Source: Methanosarcina barkeri str. Wiesmoor (GTDB lineage: Archaea > Halobacteriota > Methanosarcinia > Methanosarcinales > Methanosarcinaceae). From it: a stretch of DNA of 64,000 bases. The notes below the pieces were generated by a model that worked only from the letters and a program-made list of their open reading frames with translations, was not told the DNA's origin and searched no databases. Location: the NCBI RefSeq assembly GCF_000969985.1, contig NZ_CP009526.1, positions 3,410,001-3,474,000 on the forward strand, written 5' to 3'. The position numbers and the translations under genes are program-made. Within the stretch, counting starts at the first letter, position 1, and each line of letters begins with the position of its first letter. Of the stretch, positions 1 through 8,320 are shown in pieces.

Positions 1-1707
1 TTTCTTTTTTCTCTTGCGCTTGCAGTCGGACTTACACCGCAACTTCTACCCGCAATTATAAGCGTGAACCTTTCTCACGGCGCAAGAGAAATGGCGGAAA
101 ATAAAGTAATTGTCAAGAGGCTGGCCTCTATTGAAAATCTCGGCAGCATGAATCTACTATGTTCCGACAAAACCGGTACTCTGACTGAAGGAGAACTTAA
201 GCTTCATTCTATTCGGGATGTGAAAGGAAGTCAGAGTGAAAAAATCCTTCTTTACGCCAGTCTCAATGCCTATTACCAGAAAGGTTTTAAAAACCCTATC
301 GACCGAGCAATCCTGACACAGAATAGATTCGAGATGGGAGAATATAAGAGCCTGGACGAGGTCCCTTATGATTTCATACGCAAGCGATTAAGCGTTCTTG
401 TCTCAAAAAACGAGAATAACCTGATGATTACTAAAGGCGCGCTCTCGAATATTCTTGAGATCTGCACTCTAGCAGAAGTAGAGCCTGGGAAAATTGTAGA
501 AATTTCAGAGGTCAAGGAAAAAATCGAGCAACAATATAAGGATTTTAGTGAAAAAGAGTTTCGAACACTCGGTGTTGCATATAGAGAAATAAACAGGCAG
601 ACTAAAATCGAAAAAGAACAGGAAAAAGGAATGACCTTTATCGGATTTCTCTTGTTTTTTGACCCACTGAAGCCAGAAATTGCAAAAACGATAGAAAACA
701 TGGAGCAACTTGGCATTTCTCTGAAAATAATTACCGGGGATAACAGGCTTGTGGCTACCAGTATTGGTAAGGAAGTAGGATTTGACGCCTCAAGAATTCT
801 AACCGGAAGCGAAATATATCAGATGACAAGCGAGGCCCTTATAGGAAAAGTAAATGACATTGATATCTTTGCTGAAGTAGAGCCAAACCAGAAAGAACGT
901 ATCATCCTTGCACTCAAGAAGAGAGGGAACGTTGTTGGATATCTGGGAGACGGTATTAATGACGCATCTGCTCTTCATGCAGCCGATGTAGGAATTTCAG
1001 TTGACAGAGCCGCAGATGTCGCCAAAGAAGCTGCACAAATTGTGCTGATGGAAAAGAGTCTTGATTCACTCGTAGAAGGCGTCAAAGGCGGAAGAAAAAC
1101 CTTTGCCAACACCCTAAAGTATGTTTTCATGGCTACCAGCGCCAACTTTGGAAATATGTTCAGCATGGCAGGAGCGTCCCTTTTCCTGCCTTTTCTTCCC
1201 CTGCTGCCCACACAGATCCTGCTAACCAATTTATTGACTGATTTTCCGGAAATGACTATAGCCACGGATACTGTTGACAAGGAACTGGTTGAAGAACCAC
1301 ATCGCTGGGACATAAATTTCATCCGCAAGTTTATGATGGTATTTGGCTTTACCAGTTCGGTCTTCGATTACCTGACCTTCGGGACTCTGCTTCTCCTGCT
1401 ACCGGGTATGATAGAACAATTCAGAACAGGCTGGTTTATAGAATCCGTTATTTCGGCATCAATGATAGTGCTGGTAATCCGAAGCAGAAAGCCTTTCTTC
1501 GAGAGCAGGCCAGGAAAGTACCTGCTGATAGCCACTGTGCTGATCGTAGTCATGACTCTTGTTTTTCCGCTAACTCCTTTTGCAGCACTCTTTGGTTTCA
1601 AACCCCTGCCTTTACAGGTCATTTTAACCCTTGGAGCCATAATAGGGCTTTATATCATTGCGGCTGAGGCAATAAAGAGAATTTTTTATAAAAAAGTAAA
1701 ATTTTAA
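1..1707 (+). CDS. MgtA-like (P3B) Mg2+-type P-type ATPase, 5' truncated by window edge
   Basis: This is the C-terminal 568 codons of an inner-membrane P-type ATPase; the reading frame is open from base 1, so the gene starts outside the window. The first codons read LAVGLTPQLLP, matching the AVGLTPEMLP membrane segment typical of MgtA-type magnesium ATPases. Next come the phosphorylation motif DKTGTLT (Asp codon 166-168), the nucleotide-domain TGDN motif near 730, and the hinge GDGINDASAL near 943-970. About six hydrophobic segments follow, with the SANFGNMFS stretch also seen in MgtA. MgtA proteins import Mg2+ or Ni2+ at the cost of ATP; the exact ion here is inferred. The GTG at 64 is internal. 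The small gene downstream lies on the other strand. Confidence 0.9.
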   Translation, partial: FLFSLALAVGLTPQLLPAIISVNLSHGAREMAENKVIVKRLASIENLGSMNLLCSDKTGTLTEGELKLHSIRDVKGSQSEKILLYASLNAYYQKGFKNPIDRAILTQNRFEMGEYKSLDEVPYDFIRKRLSVLVSKNENNLMITKGALSNILEICTLAEVEPGKIVEISEVKEKIEQQYKDFSEKEFRTLGVAYREINRQTKIEKEQEKGMTFIGFLLFFDPLKPEIAKTIENMEQLGISLKIITGDNRLVATSIGKEVGFDASRILTGSEIYQMTSEALIGKVNDIDIFAEVEPNQKERIILALKKRGNVVGYLGDGINDASALHAADVGISVDRAADVAKEAAQIVLMEKSLDSLVEGVKGGRKTFANTLKYVFMATSANFGNMFSMAGASLFLPFLPLLPTQILLTNLLTDFPEMTIATDTVDKELVEEPHRWDINFIRKFMMVFGFTSSVFDYLTFGTLLLLLPGMIEQFRTGWFIESVISASMIVLVIRSRKPFFESRPGKYLLIATVLIVVMTLVFPLTPFAALFGFKPLPLQVILTLGAIIGLYIIAAEAIKRIFYKKVKF

Positions 1708-1763
1708 GAGCTACCTGTACTGACAAGCCATACTGACAGGAGAAAACCCGGTTTACCTTGAAG

Positions 1764-1976
1764 TTACTTAGGCTTACCTTCATCATAACCTGTCCCATCC
1801 GGCAGAAAAGGAGTGAAGATAACTACCGCAAACAGCAACAAAAAAGTGCCGTACATTTTGATCGTCGTCTCAAACGTAGCATAGAAAATGAAAACCACAA
1901 GCATAACCCAGACAATGAAACTGAGCTGAAGAGCAATTTTTACTCTATATATATTTTCCGCACTTTCGCTCAACAA
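1764..1976 (-). CDS. Small two-helix membrane protein (70 aa), unknown
   Basis: A 70-residue protein with two hydrophobic segments, roughly residues 16-34 and 40-58, and a short charged tail (DEGKPK). I do not recognise a family. The TTG start at 1976 is preceded by GGGGGAT 5-6 bases upstream, a ribosome binding site form that recurs in this window, which favours a real gene over the overlapping plus-strand frame. It lies convergent to the ATPase gene. It is too short to assign a function; a membrane-embedded accessory protein is all the sequence supports. Confidence 0.6.
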   Translation of the reverse strand: MLSESAENIYRVKIALQLSFIVWVMLVVFIFYATFETTIKMYGTFLLLFAVVIFTPFLPDGTGYDEGKPK

Positions 1977-2276
1977 AAATCCCCCTTAAAGAATCCCCTT
2001 CAAAATCCCAAGTAAAAATGATTCTCGATTGGATAAATAGGTGTTTGTCAAAAAGAAAGATCAAAAGACGTCTCAAAAAATCGGAATGAAAAAAAACTCC
2101 CTTTAAAGAACTACCTGATACCCTGGTAATCCTGAGCCGGGTAGTGCTACATGCTGCAAACCTTCAGTATCCAGCATCATGTAGCATGAATATCAAGTAG
2201 CATGAATAATAAATCCAGAAACGCAGGCTGATTCTATAAAAGTATTGAAACTTAATAACTCGAATCCAACAAAGCA
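1977..2276. other. Intergenic stretch with imperfect hairpin
   Basis: No gene is seen. An imperfect inverted repeat, GCTACATGCTG (2146-2156) against CAGCATCATGTAGC (2172-2185), is interrupted by a 3-base bulge. The segment GTAGCATGAATA is also directly repeated nearby. It lies downstream of the minus-strand radical SAM gene and could act as a 3' end structure for it. Confidence 0.4.
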
Positions 2277-3986
2277 TTAAATCTCAATAAACCGGAGCAA
2301 TTTATCTCCTTCACTTACACGCCTGAGAAAGTCTTCTCTGTCGATATAGGGAACTCCGGCAATTATCGAATCCGCAGTTTTCTTGCCAAGTCCGGGAAGT
2401 TCCCGGATAAGATTGGGAGAAGTGGTGTTAATAGGCAGAGGATATGGTATGCCAGTAATCGAGCGCATCCCGTGTCCTGTAACCGTAACGTCAGTAAATT
2501 TCTGCAAAGGCAGAGAAGCAGGAATTCCAACCAGCAATGGGTATGAGCCAAGCTGCCTCCCAAAAGTAATTCCTTTTTCCAGGACCTCACACATTACATC
2601 CCTGAGTACGGTACCTTCAGGCACAACACGCCGCAACATTGGTAAGTCAATATTCTTTCTTACCCGTTCCTTGTAGTTCAGAAAGAGTTTTTTATGCTTC
2701 CTCGCAGCCTCGTCTTTTCCATACATTGGGGTTCCGGGAAAAGCCATGACCTGGCGGATATTGATCCTGCGCAGGAGCAATCCAGAATCGAGCACTTTCT
2801 TCAGAAAATCGTAATTAAGCTGGAAAGTTTTCCTAGATTCGCCCATCAGCCCATGCACGAAGTTGATGCCCGGAAGAATTTCAGGAAGCCCGTTTACTCC
2901 TCGAACTGCCCCAAGCCTGTTAACAAGTTTGATAGCTTCAAAGACCTCTTCAGAGGTTGCCTTAAGGGAATTGGCTTCAATTACTGCCCTGTCGGCACTC
3001 TCCATCCCAAAAGCTGCCACATCCCCTGCCGTATGATACTTAATTATTGTCTTCAGGACCTGTTCAGATTCCTCAGGATAAGTTGCAAGCGTAATCGGGT
3101 TTGCATTGTCCATATGGAGCACAGACAGCTCTGGAGCCGAATTTCGGATTCCTCTATAGAGCCTTTCAATAGCGACTGGATCAGGCTTTGGAACAGGCCC
3201 TCCAGCATCCTTGCCATGATAGGAAAAAAGATCCGGCTGCCTACCGATCCTGAAGTAACGGGCTCCATGGGAGTAGAGGACAGATGCTTCGGAAATTACA
3301 TCGTCTATGGGTCGGTAGTCGGAAGCCCCATAAAAGGGCTCTGTACAGAAAGAACAGTGAACATGCCTGCCACAACCTCTGTAGGTCTCAAGCTCACACA
3401 TGCAGTAAGGATAGTCAGGATGCTGCCTGATCAAAAAAGCTCCCCTGGGTCCCCAGCGCCCAATTTCGGCTGTTGTCCTGAAGCGGTGATCTACAGCTTC
3501 AGGATTTCTGAGCTTCGCAGCAGAACTTCCGGTAACGCCGTCCTTAAAAAGATCATAGACAAAAGCTTCAAGGTCCATTCTGGCAAGCACTGCACCTGAA
3601 AAATTTATCCTGCTTTCAGTACCTTTTGCAGCCCTTCCGCCTTCGCCGCTGAAACCGAGCCTGATAGGCCCGCCTATAACTTTTACCCCTTGTGCAGTCC
3701 GGAAAATTGTCTCAATTTCCCCGAGTGTAATTGGAGAAGCCCGAAGATATTTACCTGGTACCGTCATGCCTGCTATAATGATAACAAGGTCTGCTTTCCC
3801 AGTAAGTTCCCCTGCTCCGGGCGGGTTTTCTCGCAGGGTGTCAATCGTCAGATAGTGAATTTCCTTTTCGGAAAGCCCGCGTTCTCTGAGAGCGCCTGCT
3901 ATATAACGCGGATAAGGAGAAAGGTAAGGAGGAACCCCAAGACAGGCAGGTTCATCCACATAGCCATCTATAATAAGTGCTTTCAT
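2277..3986 (-). CDS. Radical SAM protein with C-terminal helix-hairpin-helix (COG1031-like)
   Basis: About 569 residues from the ATG at 3986; an upstream in-frame ATG at 4004 would add six residues, but MKALIIDGYVDEP is the usual N-terminus as I recall this family. The N-terminal third resembles a cobalamin-binding-like Rossmann region. It is followed by a radical SAM core with an atypical cysteine cluster, C-x5-C-x2-C (GCGRHVHCSFC), instead of C-x3-C-x2-C. The last 60 residues carry a helix-hairpin-helix (LPGLGKKTADSII), suggesting nucleic acid binding. The family is archaeal and uncharacterised as far as I know; a tRNA or DNA modification role is inference only. It is monocistronic here, followed by a hairpin-containing gap. 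Confidence 0.85.
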   Translation of the reverse strand: MKALIIDGYVDEPACLGVPPYLSPYPRYIAGALRERGLSEKEIHYLTIDTLRENPPGAGELTGKADLVIIIAGMTVPGKYLRASPITLGEIETIFRTAQGVKVIGGPIRLGFSGEGGRAAKGTESRINFSGAVLARMDLEAFVYDLFKDGVTGSSAAKLRNPEAVDHRFRTTAEIGRWGPRGAFLIRQHPDYPYCMCELETYRGCGRHVHCSFCTEPFYGASDYRPIDDVISEASVLYSHGARYFRIGRQPDLFSYHGKDAGGPVPKPDPVAIERLYRGIRNSAPELSVLHMDNANPITLATYPEESEQVLKTIIKYHTAGDVAAFGMESADRAVIEANSLKATSEEVFEAIKLVNRLGAVRGVNGLPEILPGINFVHGLMGESRKTFQLNYDFLKKVLDSGLLLRRINIRQVMAFPGTPMYGKDEAARKHKKLFLNYKERVRKNIDLPMLRRVVPEGTVLRDVMCEVLEKGITFGRQLGSYPLLVGIPASLPLQKFTDVTVTGHGMRSITGIPYPLPINTTSPNLIRELPGLGKKTADSIIAGVPYIDREDFLRRVSEGDKLLRFIEI

Positions 3987-4026
3987 GTCAATTCTTGTTT
4001 CCATTTGCTCGATGATCGAAAGTATA

Positions 4027-4080
4027 CAGTCCAGTAAGATATAAGTTACAGATCAGTCCAGTAAGATATAAGTTACAGAT
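4027..4080. repeat. 27-bp perfect tandem duplication
   Basis: Two identical 27-base units (4027-4053 and 4054-4080) followed by a partial third (AAATTACAGAT). They lie just upstream of the radical SAM gene, in its probable promoter or leader region, so copy number could alter promoter spacing. Confidence 0.9.
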
Positions 4081-4204
4081 AAATTACAGATGTTAAAACA
4101 GTTGAAAGATATATATTCAAGTGAATAGAAAAGTAAAAAACACTTCCACAGAAACAAAATAGTCTGTTAAAAGATAAGAGAACAAAAATTTAAAAAATAA
4201 TTAG

Positions 4205-4277
4205 GGCCGGGACCGAGAATCGAACTCGGGTCGTAGCCTCCACAGGGCCACAGGATGGCCTCTACCCTACCCCGGCC
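4205..4277 (-). tRNA. tRNA-His (GTG)
   Basis: It folds as a complete cloverleaf. The acceptor stem is GCCGGGG with an encoded extra G at position -1 (base 4277) facing discriminator C73 (base 4205), the identity hallmark of tRNA-His. The anticodon loop CTGTGGA gives anticodon GTG, with a 5-bp stem TGGCC/GGCTA, and the T arm is CCGAGTTCGATTCTCGG. CCA is not encoded. Confidence 0.96.
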
Positions 4278-4324
4278 ACGGGGATCTGGTACTTCAGATT
4301 GAAGCAAACTATAGAAGGAGTTTT

Positions 4325-4334
4325 TTTATATAAA
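4325..4334 (-). promoter_or_regulatory. TATA box of tRNA-His
   Basis: TTTATATAAA is centred about 52 bp upstream of the tRNA 5' end on the minus strand. Archaeal transcription starts about 25 bp after the TATA centre, so a 5' leader of about 25 nt is predicted. Confidence 0.6.
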
Positions 4335-4440
4335 GTTTTTGCCGGAAAAGGCAGGAGACCCTTCTCAGAAAAAGAAAAGCTTCTGTTTTCCGGCTATCAA
4401 AACGCACAAAATCTGGCTAAAAGTTCTTTCCGGATCGGTA

Positions 4441-5223
4441 TCAGAGTTCCTTAAGCTTTTCAAGGGCAAGTTTTGCAGCCTTTTCTCCCGAGAGAAGCAT
4501 GCCTCCAAAAACTGGGCCCATTCTTGGGGAGCAGGTTGCGGCATTTGCAGCCATGCCCGCAACGATCAGGCCCGGATAAATTTCCTTGGTTGCATCAACA
4601 ACCAGTTGCTCGCCAACCTCTGACCACATAGGTTTTTCTCCGAGCTTTCCGAGGTTTCCGATTTTTGCATTGGGAATTTTCCTGAGAATTGTATTGCATA
4701 CAACAGCTTCATGCCCTGTCCCGTCAATTACGAGTTTTGTTCGGATCATGAGAGGATCAACGTGCAGGCGCTGTACCGTGACCGGCCCCCAGTTGACGAC
4801 GATTCCGGTAACCCTATCGTTTTCCCGAATCATTACATCCTCAAAGCTCACAAGGTTGAAAACCTCAGCTCCAGCTGAAGTTGCTCCTGAAATAAGCTTC
4901 CCAACGGACTCTACGGAATTCGCCACATAGTACCCAGGCTGATACTCTTTATACCTGATCCCGAAGTCGTCAAGGATGCGGCAGGCTTCTTCCTGTACAA
5001 CGATACGCGGAAACATCATGCCTCCAGCCCACATACCGCCCCCGAGCGATAACTTTTGTTCGTAAATGGCAACCTTTGCTCCTGCCTCTGCAAGATACCT
5101 AGCGGCTACCAGGTTTGCAGGCCCTCCTCCTATAAGTGCCACATCAACTTCCGTGTAGTCAAGGAAGGTTTTAGAGTACTCATCAAAAATTGCCCTTGTG
5201 ATTATGACTTCGTCAAGTTCCAT
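4441..5223 (-). CDS. thi4: Thi4-family thiazole synthase, sulfide-dependent type
   Basis: A 260-residue flavoprotein-like enzyme that makes the thiazole moiety of thiamine from NAD and glycine in the cytoplasm. The dinucleotide fold GGGPANLVAARYLAEAG is at residues 32-48, and further Thi4 blocks are GGGMWAGGMMFPR and the C-terminal GPVFGGMLLSG. In yeast Thi4 a cysteine in the CMDP block donates its sulfur and dies after one turnover. Here the same place reads LHVDPL with His154, as in archaeal Thi4 proteins that use free sulfide catalytically. That fits a sulfidic anaerobe. A purine-rich GAGAG lies just before the ATG. No TPP riboswitch consensus was seen upstream. Confidence 0.93.
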   Translation of the reverse strand: MELDEVIITRAIFDEYSKTFLDYTEVDVALIGGGPANLVAARYLAEAGAKVAIYEQKLSLGGGMWAGGMMFPRIVVQEEACRILDDFGIRYKEYQPGYYVANSVESVGKLISGATSAGAEVFNLVSFEDVMIRENDRVTGIVVNWGPVTVQRLHVDPLMIRTKLVIDGTGHEAVVCNTILRKIPNAKIGNLGKLGEKPMWSEVGEQLVVDATKEIYPGLIVAGMAANAATCSPRMGPVFGGMLLSGEKAAKLALEKLKEL

Positions 5224-5573
5224 TTTAATCTCTCGTAAAGCTTCTAAATTAAAAACCGGAAGAATAGCCCGGCCTTATCAGGAACAAACCAGGAATTGTA
5301 AACCCCAATTTGTCGTCATGAAAATTCACATTTTGATTATAGGCATTGCTTTTAAAGTTGTTGGAATCGGTGGAGTCGAAAGGAAAAATAGATGATGAAT
5401 GTACTCGAAGAAAGTTTCCTCGAAACTGAGACGTTTGCGAAGATTTCAGGGAAGGATCAACAGTTGAGATTGAACTACAGTTATGAAGCAGCTGAACTTT
5501 CCCCAAGAAAATCAGAGTTGTGCTGGCGCGCCCTGCAGCAAGCTGCGAGGTATTCAACTGAAATAAGAGAAAT
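5224..5573. other. Intergenic stretch without a convincing gene
   Basis: It contains short open frames on both strands, including a plus-strand frame 5392-5709 (105 codons) with no recognisable family. That frame runs antisense across the pseudogene at 5574-5827. I see no supported gene here. Confidence 0.4.
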
Positions 5574-5827
5574 TTATAACCCGCTCACTATATCAAGAAC
5601 TTCCCAGTATTCAAACAATAGCCCATCAGTTATGGAGACTATGTCTTCATCTGTTATGGTTTCCGGTATTGATTCCTGTATTACTTTGAACCATTCCATT
5701 ACCAGTTGATGGAATTCTGGTTTTTAATCAGCAGGGTGCTTACCAAGTCGTAAAAGTCTGAGGTATTCAAATTTCGCAGGCGTGCCTATAATGAGAATTT
5801 TTTGGATTGTATGCTATTTTTTGCCAC
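5574..5827 (-). pseudogene. Broken small gene, unknown family
   Basis: On the minus strand a GTG start at 5827 with a GGGAG ribosome site begins MAKNSIQ and hits a frame break within about 13 codons. The adjacent frame then reads IIGTPAKFEYLRLLRLGKH, a TAA stop follows PAD, and the same frame continues KPEFHQLVMEWFKVIQES and DEDIVSITDGLLFEYWEV to a final TAA at 5574. The protein-like composition on both sides of the stop indicates one ancestral gene of about 84 codons with a frameshift and a nonsense codon. I do not recognise the family. Confidence 0.5.
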
Positions 5828-5968
5828 AATCAATCTTCTCCCTTTCTTAAGAGTTGGCAGCGCGAATTAATAAAAACCTTATGAGAAAACAGGTCATTTA
5901 GAAAGTAAATTCCTTGAAAGTTATAGTTCTTATAGAGGAGGAATTATTATTATAAAGGGGGATTTATT

Positions 5969-6109
5969 TTGCTAGAAAAAGACAAAGGACCATCTTTCCA
6001 GCCTGAACCGATACCTGAACCTGAGCCTGAACCTGCTCCTCCACCTGAGCCGATACCTCATCCAGAGCCGGAAATTGAGCACGATAAGAAACCAAAGAAA
6101 ATAGAGTAA
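5969..6109 (+). CDS. Short Pro/Glu-rich protein (46 aa)
   Basis: Translation from a TTG at 5969 gives 46 residues. The core alternates Pro, Glu and Ile (PEPIPEPEPEPAPPPEPIP) and the end is lysine-rich. AAAGGGGGAT lies 5-6 bases before the TTG. It ends 21 bases before the TIR-domain gene and is probably co-transcribed with it. The composition predicts an extended, unstructured peptide such as a linker or binding tail. It has no recognisable family; coding status rests on the ribosome site, the codon pattern and the position. Confidence 0.5.
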   Translation: MLEKDKGPSFQPEPIPEPEPEPAPPPEPIPHPEPEIEHDKKPKKIE

Positions 6110-6130
6110 TTTCGGTAAAGTAAGGCAGCT

Positions 6131-6691
6131 ATGATCTCGAAAATTTATATAGCTCACTGCGAGCAGGACGAACCACTTGCTCAAGAACTTGCTAGATCTC
6201 TCTGGGTCGTGGAGCTGGAAAGTTTTTCATCCCTGTACAGGAAAGCTCGAATTCTTTCCCTTAGTGAAAGGATACGTTTTGGTATTCGCCAATCAGATTG
6301 TTTTATCCCGATCCTCACACAGAAAGGTGCAGAATCTCCAGAAGTAAATCAGGAGATTGGCCTTGCAGTCGGAGCCGATCAGCTTATAATTCCGCTGGTA
6401 GAGACGGGAGTTGAATTGCCTATCCTGATACACCATCTTCAGCCCATTGTTTTTTCTCCTGAGGCTTATGAGGATGCTCTGGGTAAACTAATACAGAACC
6501 TGAGAGAACTGACCAGGCTTGACTGGCTGAAGATAAAGTGCCCCTATTGCGGAGAGGAGATGACGCAGTACATCTCACCTCAGGAAGAGGTAGAGAGAGC
6601 TCTTCTAGCAGGGAAGCACCTTGAGACAAGATGTAGTTATTGCCAGAAGAATATTCACATGGACCCAAGAACATTCAGACCTATGCTCTAA
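6131..6691 (+). CDS. TIR-domain protein with C-terminal zinc ribbon
   Basis: 186 residues in two parts. Residues 1-125 have the TIR pattern: beta strand KIYIAHCEQDE, helix LAQELARSL, then FGIRQSDCFIPILTQKG, then SPEVNQEIGLAVGADQLIIPLVE. The Glu of NQEIGLA sits where enzymatic TIR domains keep their catalytic glutamate. Residues about 137-175 hold two C-x2-C knuckles (CPYCGEE, CSYCQK), a zinc ribbon. TIR domains either cleave NAD+ or scaffold signalling, and in prokaryotes many act in anti-phage defence. Activity here is inference. It sits between two unknown small genes on the same strand, with no ThsA-like partner nearby. Confidence 0.8.
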   Translation: MISKIYIAHCEQDEPLAQELARSLWVVELESFSSLYRKARILSLSERIRFGIRQSDCFIPILTQKGAESPEVNQEIGLAVGADQLIIPLVETGVELPILIHHLQPIVFSPEAYEDALGKLIQNLRELTRLDWLKIKCPYCGEEMTQYISPQEEVERALLAGKHLETRCSYCQKNIHMDPRTFRPML

Positions 6692-6735
6692 GTATTGATT
6701 AGCAACCGGATTGAAAATAAGAAAGAGATGAATTG

Positions 6736-7089
6736 ATGGGAAGAAAAGCAACAAATGAAATAAAAGATGAGCCTGGAGAGCCAATGATAGCTCGATCCAA
6801 AATGGGTGAAGCGACTGTAAGTGAGTTAGAGGTCAAAGGAATAGAAAATCTCACTCCGACAGAAAAGAAACACCTGCTTTTACAACTTTCCCGAGATAGA
6901 GTTAAAAACAGTTCTGCCGGCCCATGGGAAATTATTGATGTCTTCAGGGAAAATTGGAGAACCATCAAAGCTACGTTAGCTCAACCCGTAGAAATTGATG
7001 TAAGGGATGTAGGAAAAGATACCCTCTTTCGGGTATCTCTGGATATAACGCAATTAGAAAGAGAACTCGAAACCCAGGAACTGGAATAA
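6736..7089 (+). CDS. Unknown 117-aa protein in TIR cluster
   Basis: A soluble, charged protein starting at ATG 6736 (a TTG lies immediately before it), 44 bases after the TIR gene. No family is recognised. The region PTEKKHLLLQLSRDRVKNS is predicted helical, PWEIIDVFRENWRTIKATL is another helix, and the C-terminus EIDVRDVGKDTLFRVSLDI looks like beta strands. There is no signal peptide or membrane segment. Its position suggests co-expression with the TIR/zinc-ribbon protein. Confidence 0.6.
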   Translation: MGRKATNEIKDEPGEPMIARSKMGEATVSELEVKGIENLTPTEKKHLLLQLSRDRVKNSSAGPWEIIDVFRENWRTIKATLAQPVEIDVRDVGKDTLFRVSLDITQLERELETQELE

Positions 7090-7140
7090 TACCCTTAAAA
7101 TATAGGGCTGCGTCATTTTTAGATTTGATTCATTTTTAAT

Positions 7141-7270
7141 GAGCCTATCCCAAAACCTATTTTATTCTAAATCATCATGAGTTTTCAGGATCATTTGAGT
7201 GATTAGGCATTCAATTGATCGTCCCAAATACGAGATTCAAAAATAAAATTTTGAGTTTCGGGATAGGCTC
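7141..7270. mobile_element. MITE, copy 1 of 4 (130 bp)
   Basis: A non-coding element bounded by inverted ends GAGCCTATCCCAAAAC and TTTCGGGATAGGCTC, with AAT on both outer sides as a 3-bp target duplication. Related copies lie at 31392-31521, 47034-47153 and 47340-47481. It carries no gene. Confidence 0.85.
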
Positions 7271-7346
7271 AATTTATAAACGAGTTTATAGTATTTTCAG
7301 AGCGGCATAAAGGAAAAAATAATAACATACGGCTTGATGCCGAGTA

Positions 7347-7547
7347 TTAATACCTTTTAGGTTTGCGCTTTGCGTAACACTCCCTGCAATAGACCGGCCT
7401 GTCAGGATCCGGTTTGAAAGGCACCTCTGTTTCTGCGCCACAATCTGAGCACTTTGCTTTGTACATCGTTTGTGGCCCTCTACCATAGCCGCGTTCCCTG
7501 CTGGAACCCCGATCCCTATTCTGGGAACCTTTTCTTTCCATTATCAT
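7347..7547 (-). CDS. CxxC-x17-CxxC zinc-binding small protein (TIGR04272-like)
   Basis: 66 residues. A basic, glycine- and arginine-rich N-terminus is followed by KCSDCGAETEVPF and VYCRECYAKRK, two C-x2-C pairs separated by 17 residues that form a zinc ribbon, and a basic tail ending RKPKRY. This arrangement is a recurring small-protein type in Methanosarcina. GGGG precedes two possible ATGs (7547 and 7541) and does not settle which is used. The basic tails suggest RNA or DNA contact; the function is unknown. Confidence 0.75.
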   Translation of the reverse strand: MIMERKGSQNRDRGSSRERGYGRGPQTMYKAKCSDCGAETEVPFKPDPDRPVYCRECYAKRKPKRY

Positions 7548-8320
7548 TTCCCCTATTTGATTTCTCGTTAAAGTTCACACAAAAAGGAGTATCAAATAAT
7601 TCAAAAAGAGCCTCATTTATGAACATGTTATTGTCTGTGTTATTTTCTGGGGGGTCTCGATGAACTAATTGAGTTGCTAATATCTCGTATACTGATGTTT
7701 ATTCTTACTGCATTAAGCTTTACTAAGCTCATTAAACTCAACAATTTCTTGCATTTTGAACCTAATGCTTCGTAATTTATCCCAGTAAACCATACAATTT
7801 ACTTAAATTATTGAAATATTTACCGCATTAAATTCCACTAATATTCGAGTTCGAATTAAACTCCATTAATATTCAAATATTGCATAAATTCCGTCAATAT
7901 TCAAATTTCCAGAAGTAATATTTAAGTAACTAAACTAAAATATGTAACATTATTTTATTTAAAATTAATCTGTTATTCATAAAATGTATTAATATAACTT
8001 TACTTTATAATATGCCATATAACATATTGTATTCTTTACATAGAATATTTACAGTACTTGAACATTAACAGTACTTGAACATTAACAGTACTTGAACATT
8101 AACAGTACTTGAACATTAACAGTACTTGAACACTAACAGTACTTGCTATCCTCGCCAAATTCTAGCACTGAAGTTGTCATAGAAATAGCCCGGAAATCCT
8201 GATCAAATACTGCATTCCGGAGAAAGAAAGGAGGTTTACTAGCCTCCCCTTTCATTTGGATAAAAGAAGAGCCTTTTTTACTCGCTCCCCATTTAATGCC
8301 TTAGTGATTCTAGAGTAGGA
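7548..8320. other. AT-rich intergenic stretch
   Basis: No gene was seen. It contains loosely repeated AT-rich segments (variants of AATATTCAAATTC, about 7810-7910) and the 17-bp tandem array listed separately. The two DUF2795 genes end just beyond it on the minus strand. Confidence 0.6.
8051..8145. repeat. 17-bp tandem array, about 5.6 units
   Basis: The unit ACAGTACTTGAACATTA is repeated five times with one base change in the fifth copy, plus a partial sixth. There are no spacers, so this is a minisatellite and not a CRISPR array. Confidence 0.95.

Noticed and set aside
2694-3599. Long 301-codon plus-strand frame
   Set aside because: Lies entirely antisense to the radical SAM gene, whose protein has clear motifs; composition of the plus frame is not protein-like.
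4005-4204. Extension of the radical SAM gene upstream
   Set aside because: Region is a tandem duplication with stops; homology starts at MKALIIDGYVDEP.
5224-5400. TPP riboswitch upstream of the Thi4 gene
   Set aside because: No thi-box core or paired helices found between the ATG and the adjacent gene remnants.
5574-5595. GTGAGCGGGT sequence like the small RNA stems
   Set aside because: On the minus strand at the end of a pseudogene, with no matching CCCGCTC arm nearby; coincidence.
5392-5709. 105-codon plus-strand frame
   Set aside because: Overlaps the pseudogene antisense, no family, no convincing ribosome site; left out as a gene.
8051-8145. Possible CRISPR array
   Set aside because: Repeats are contiguous 17-mers without spacers; no cas genes in the window. 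The same holds for the arrays at 16612 and 62966.
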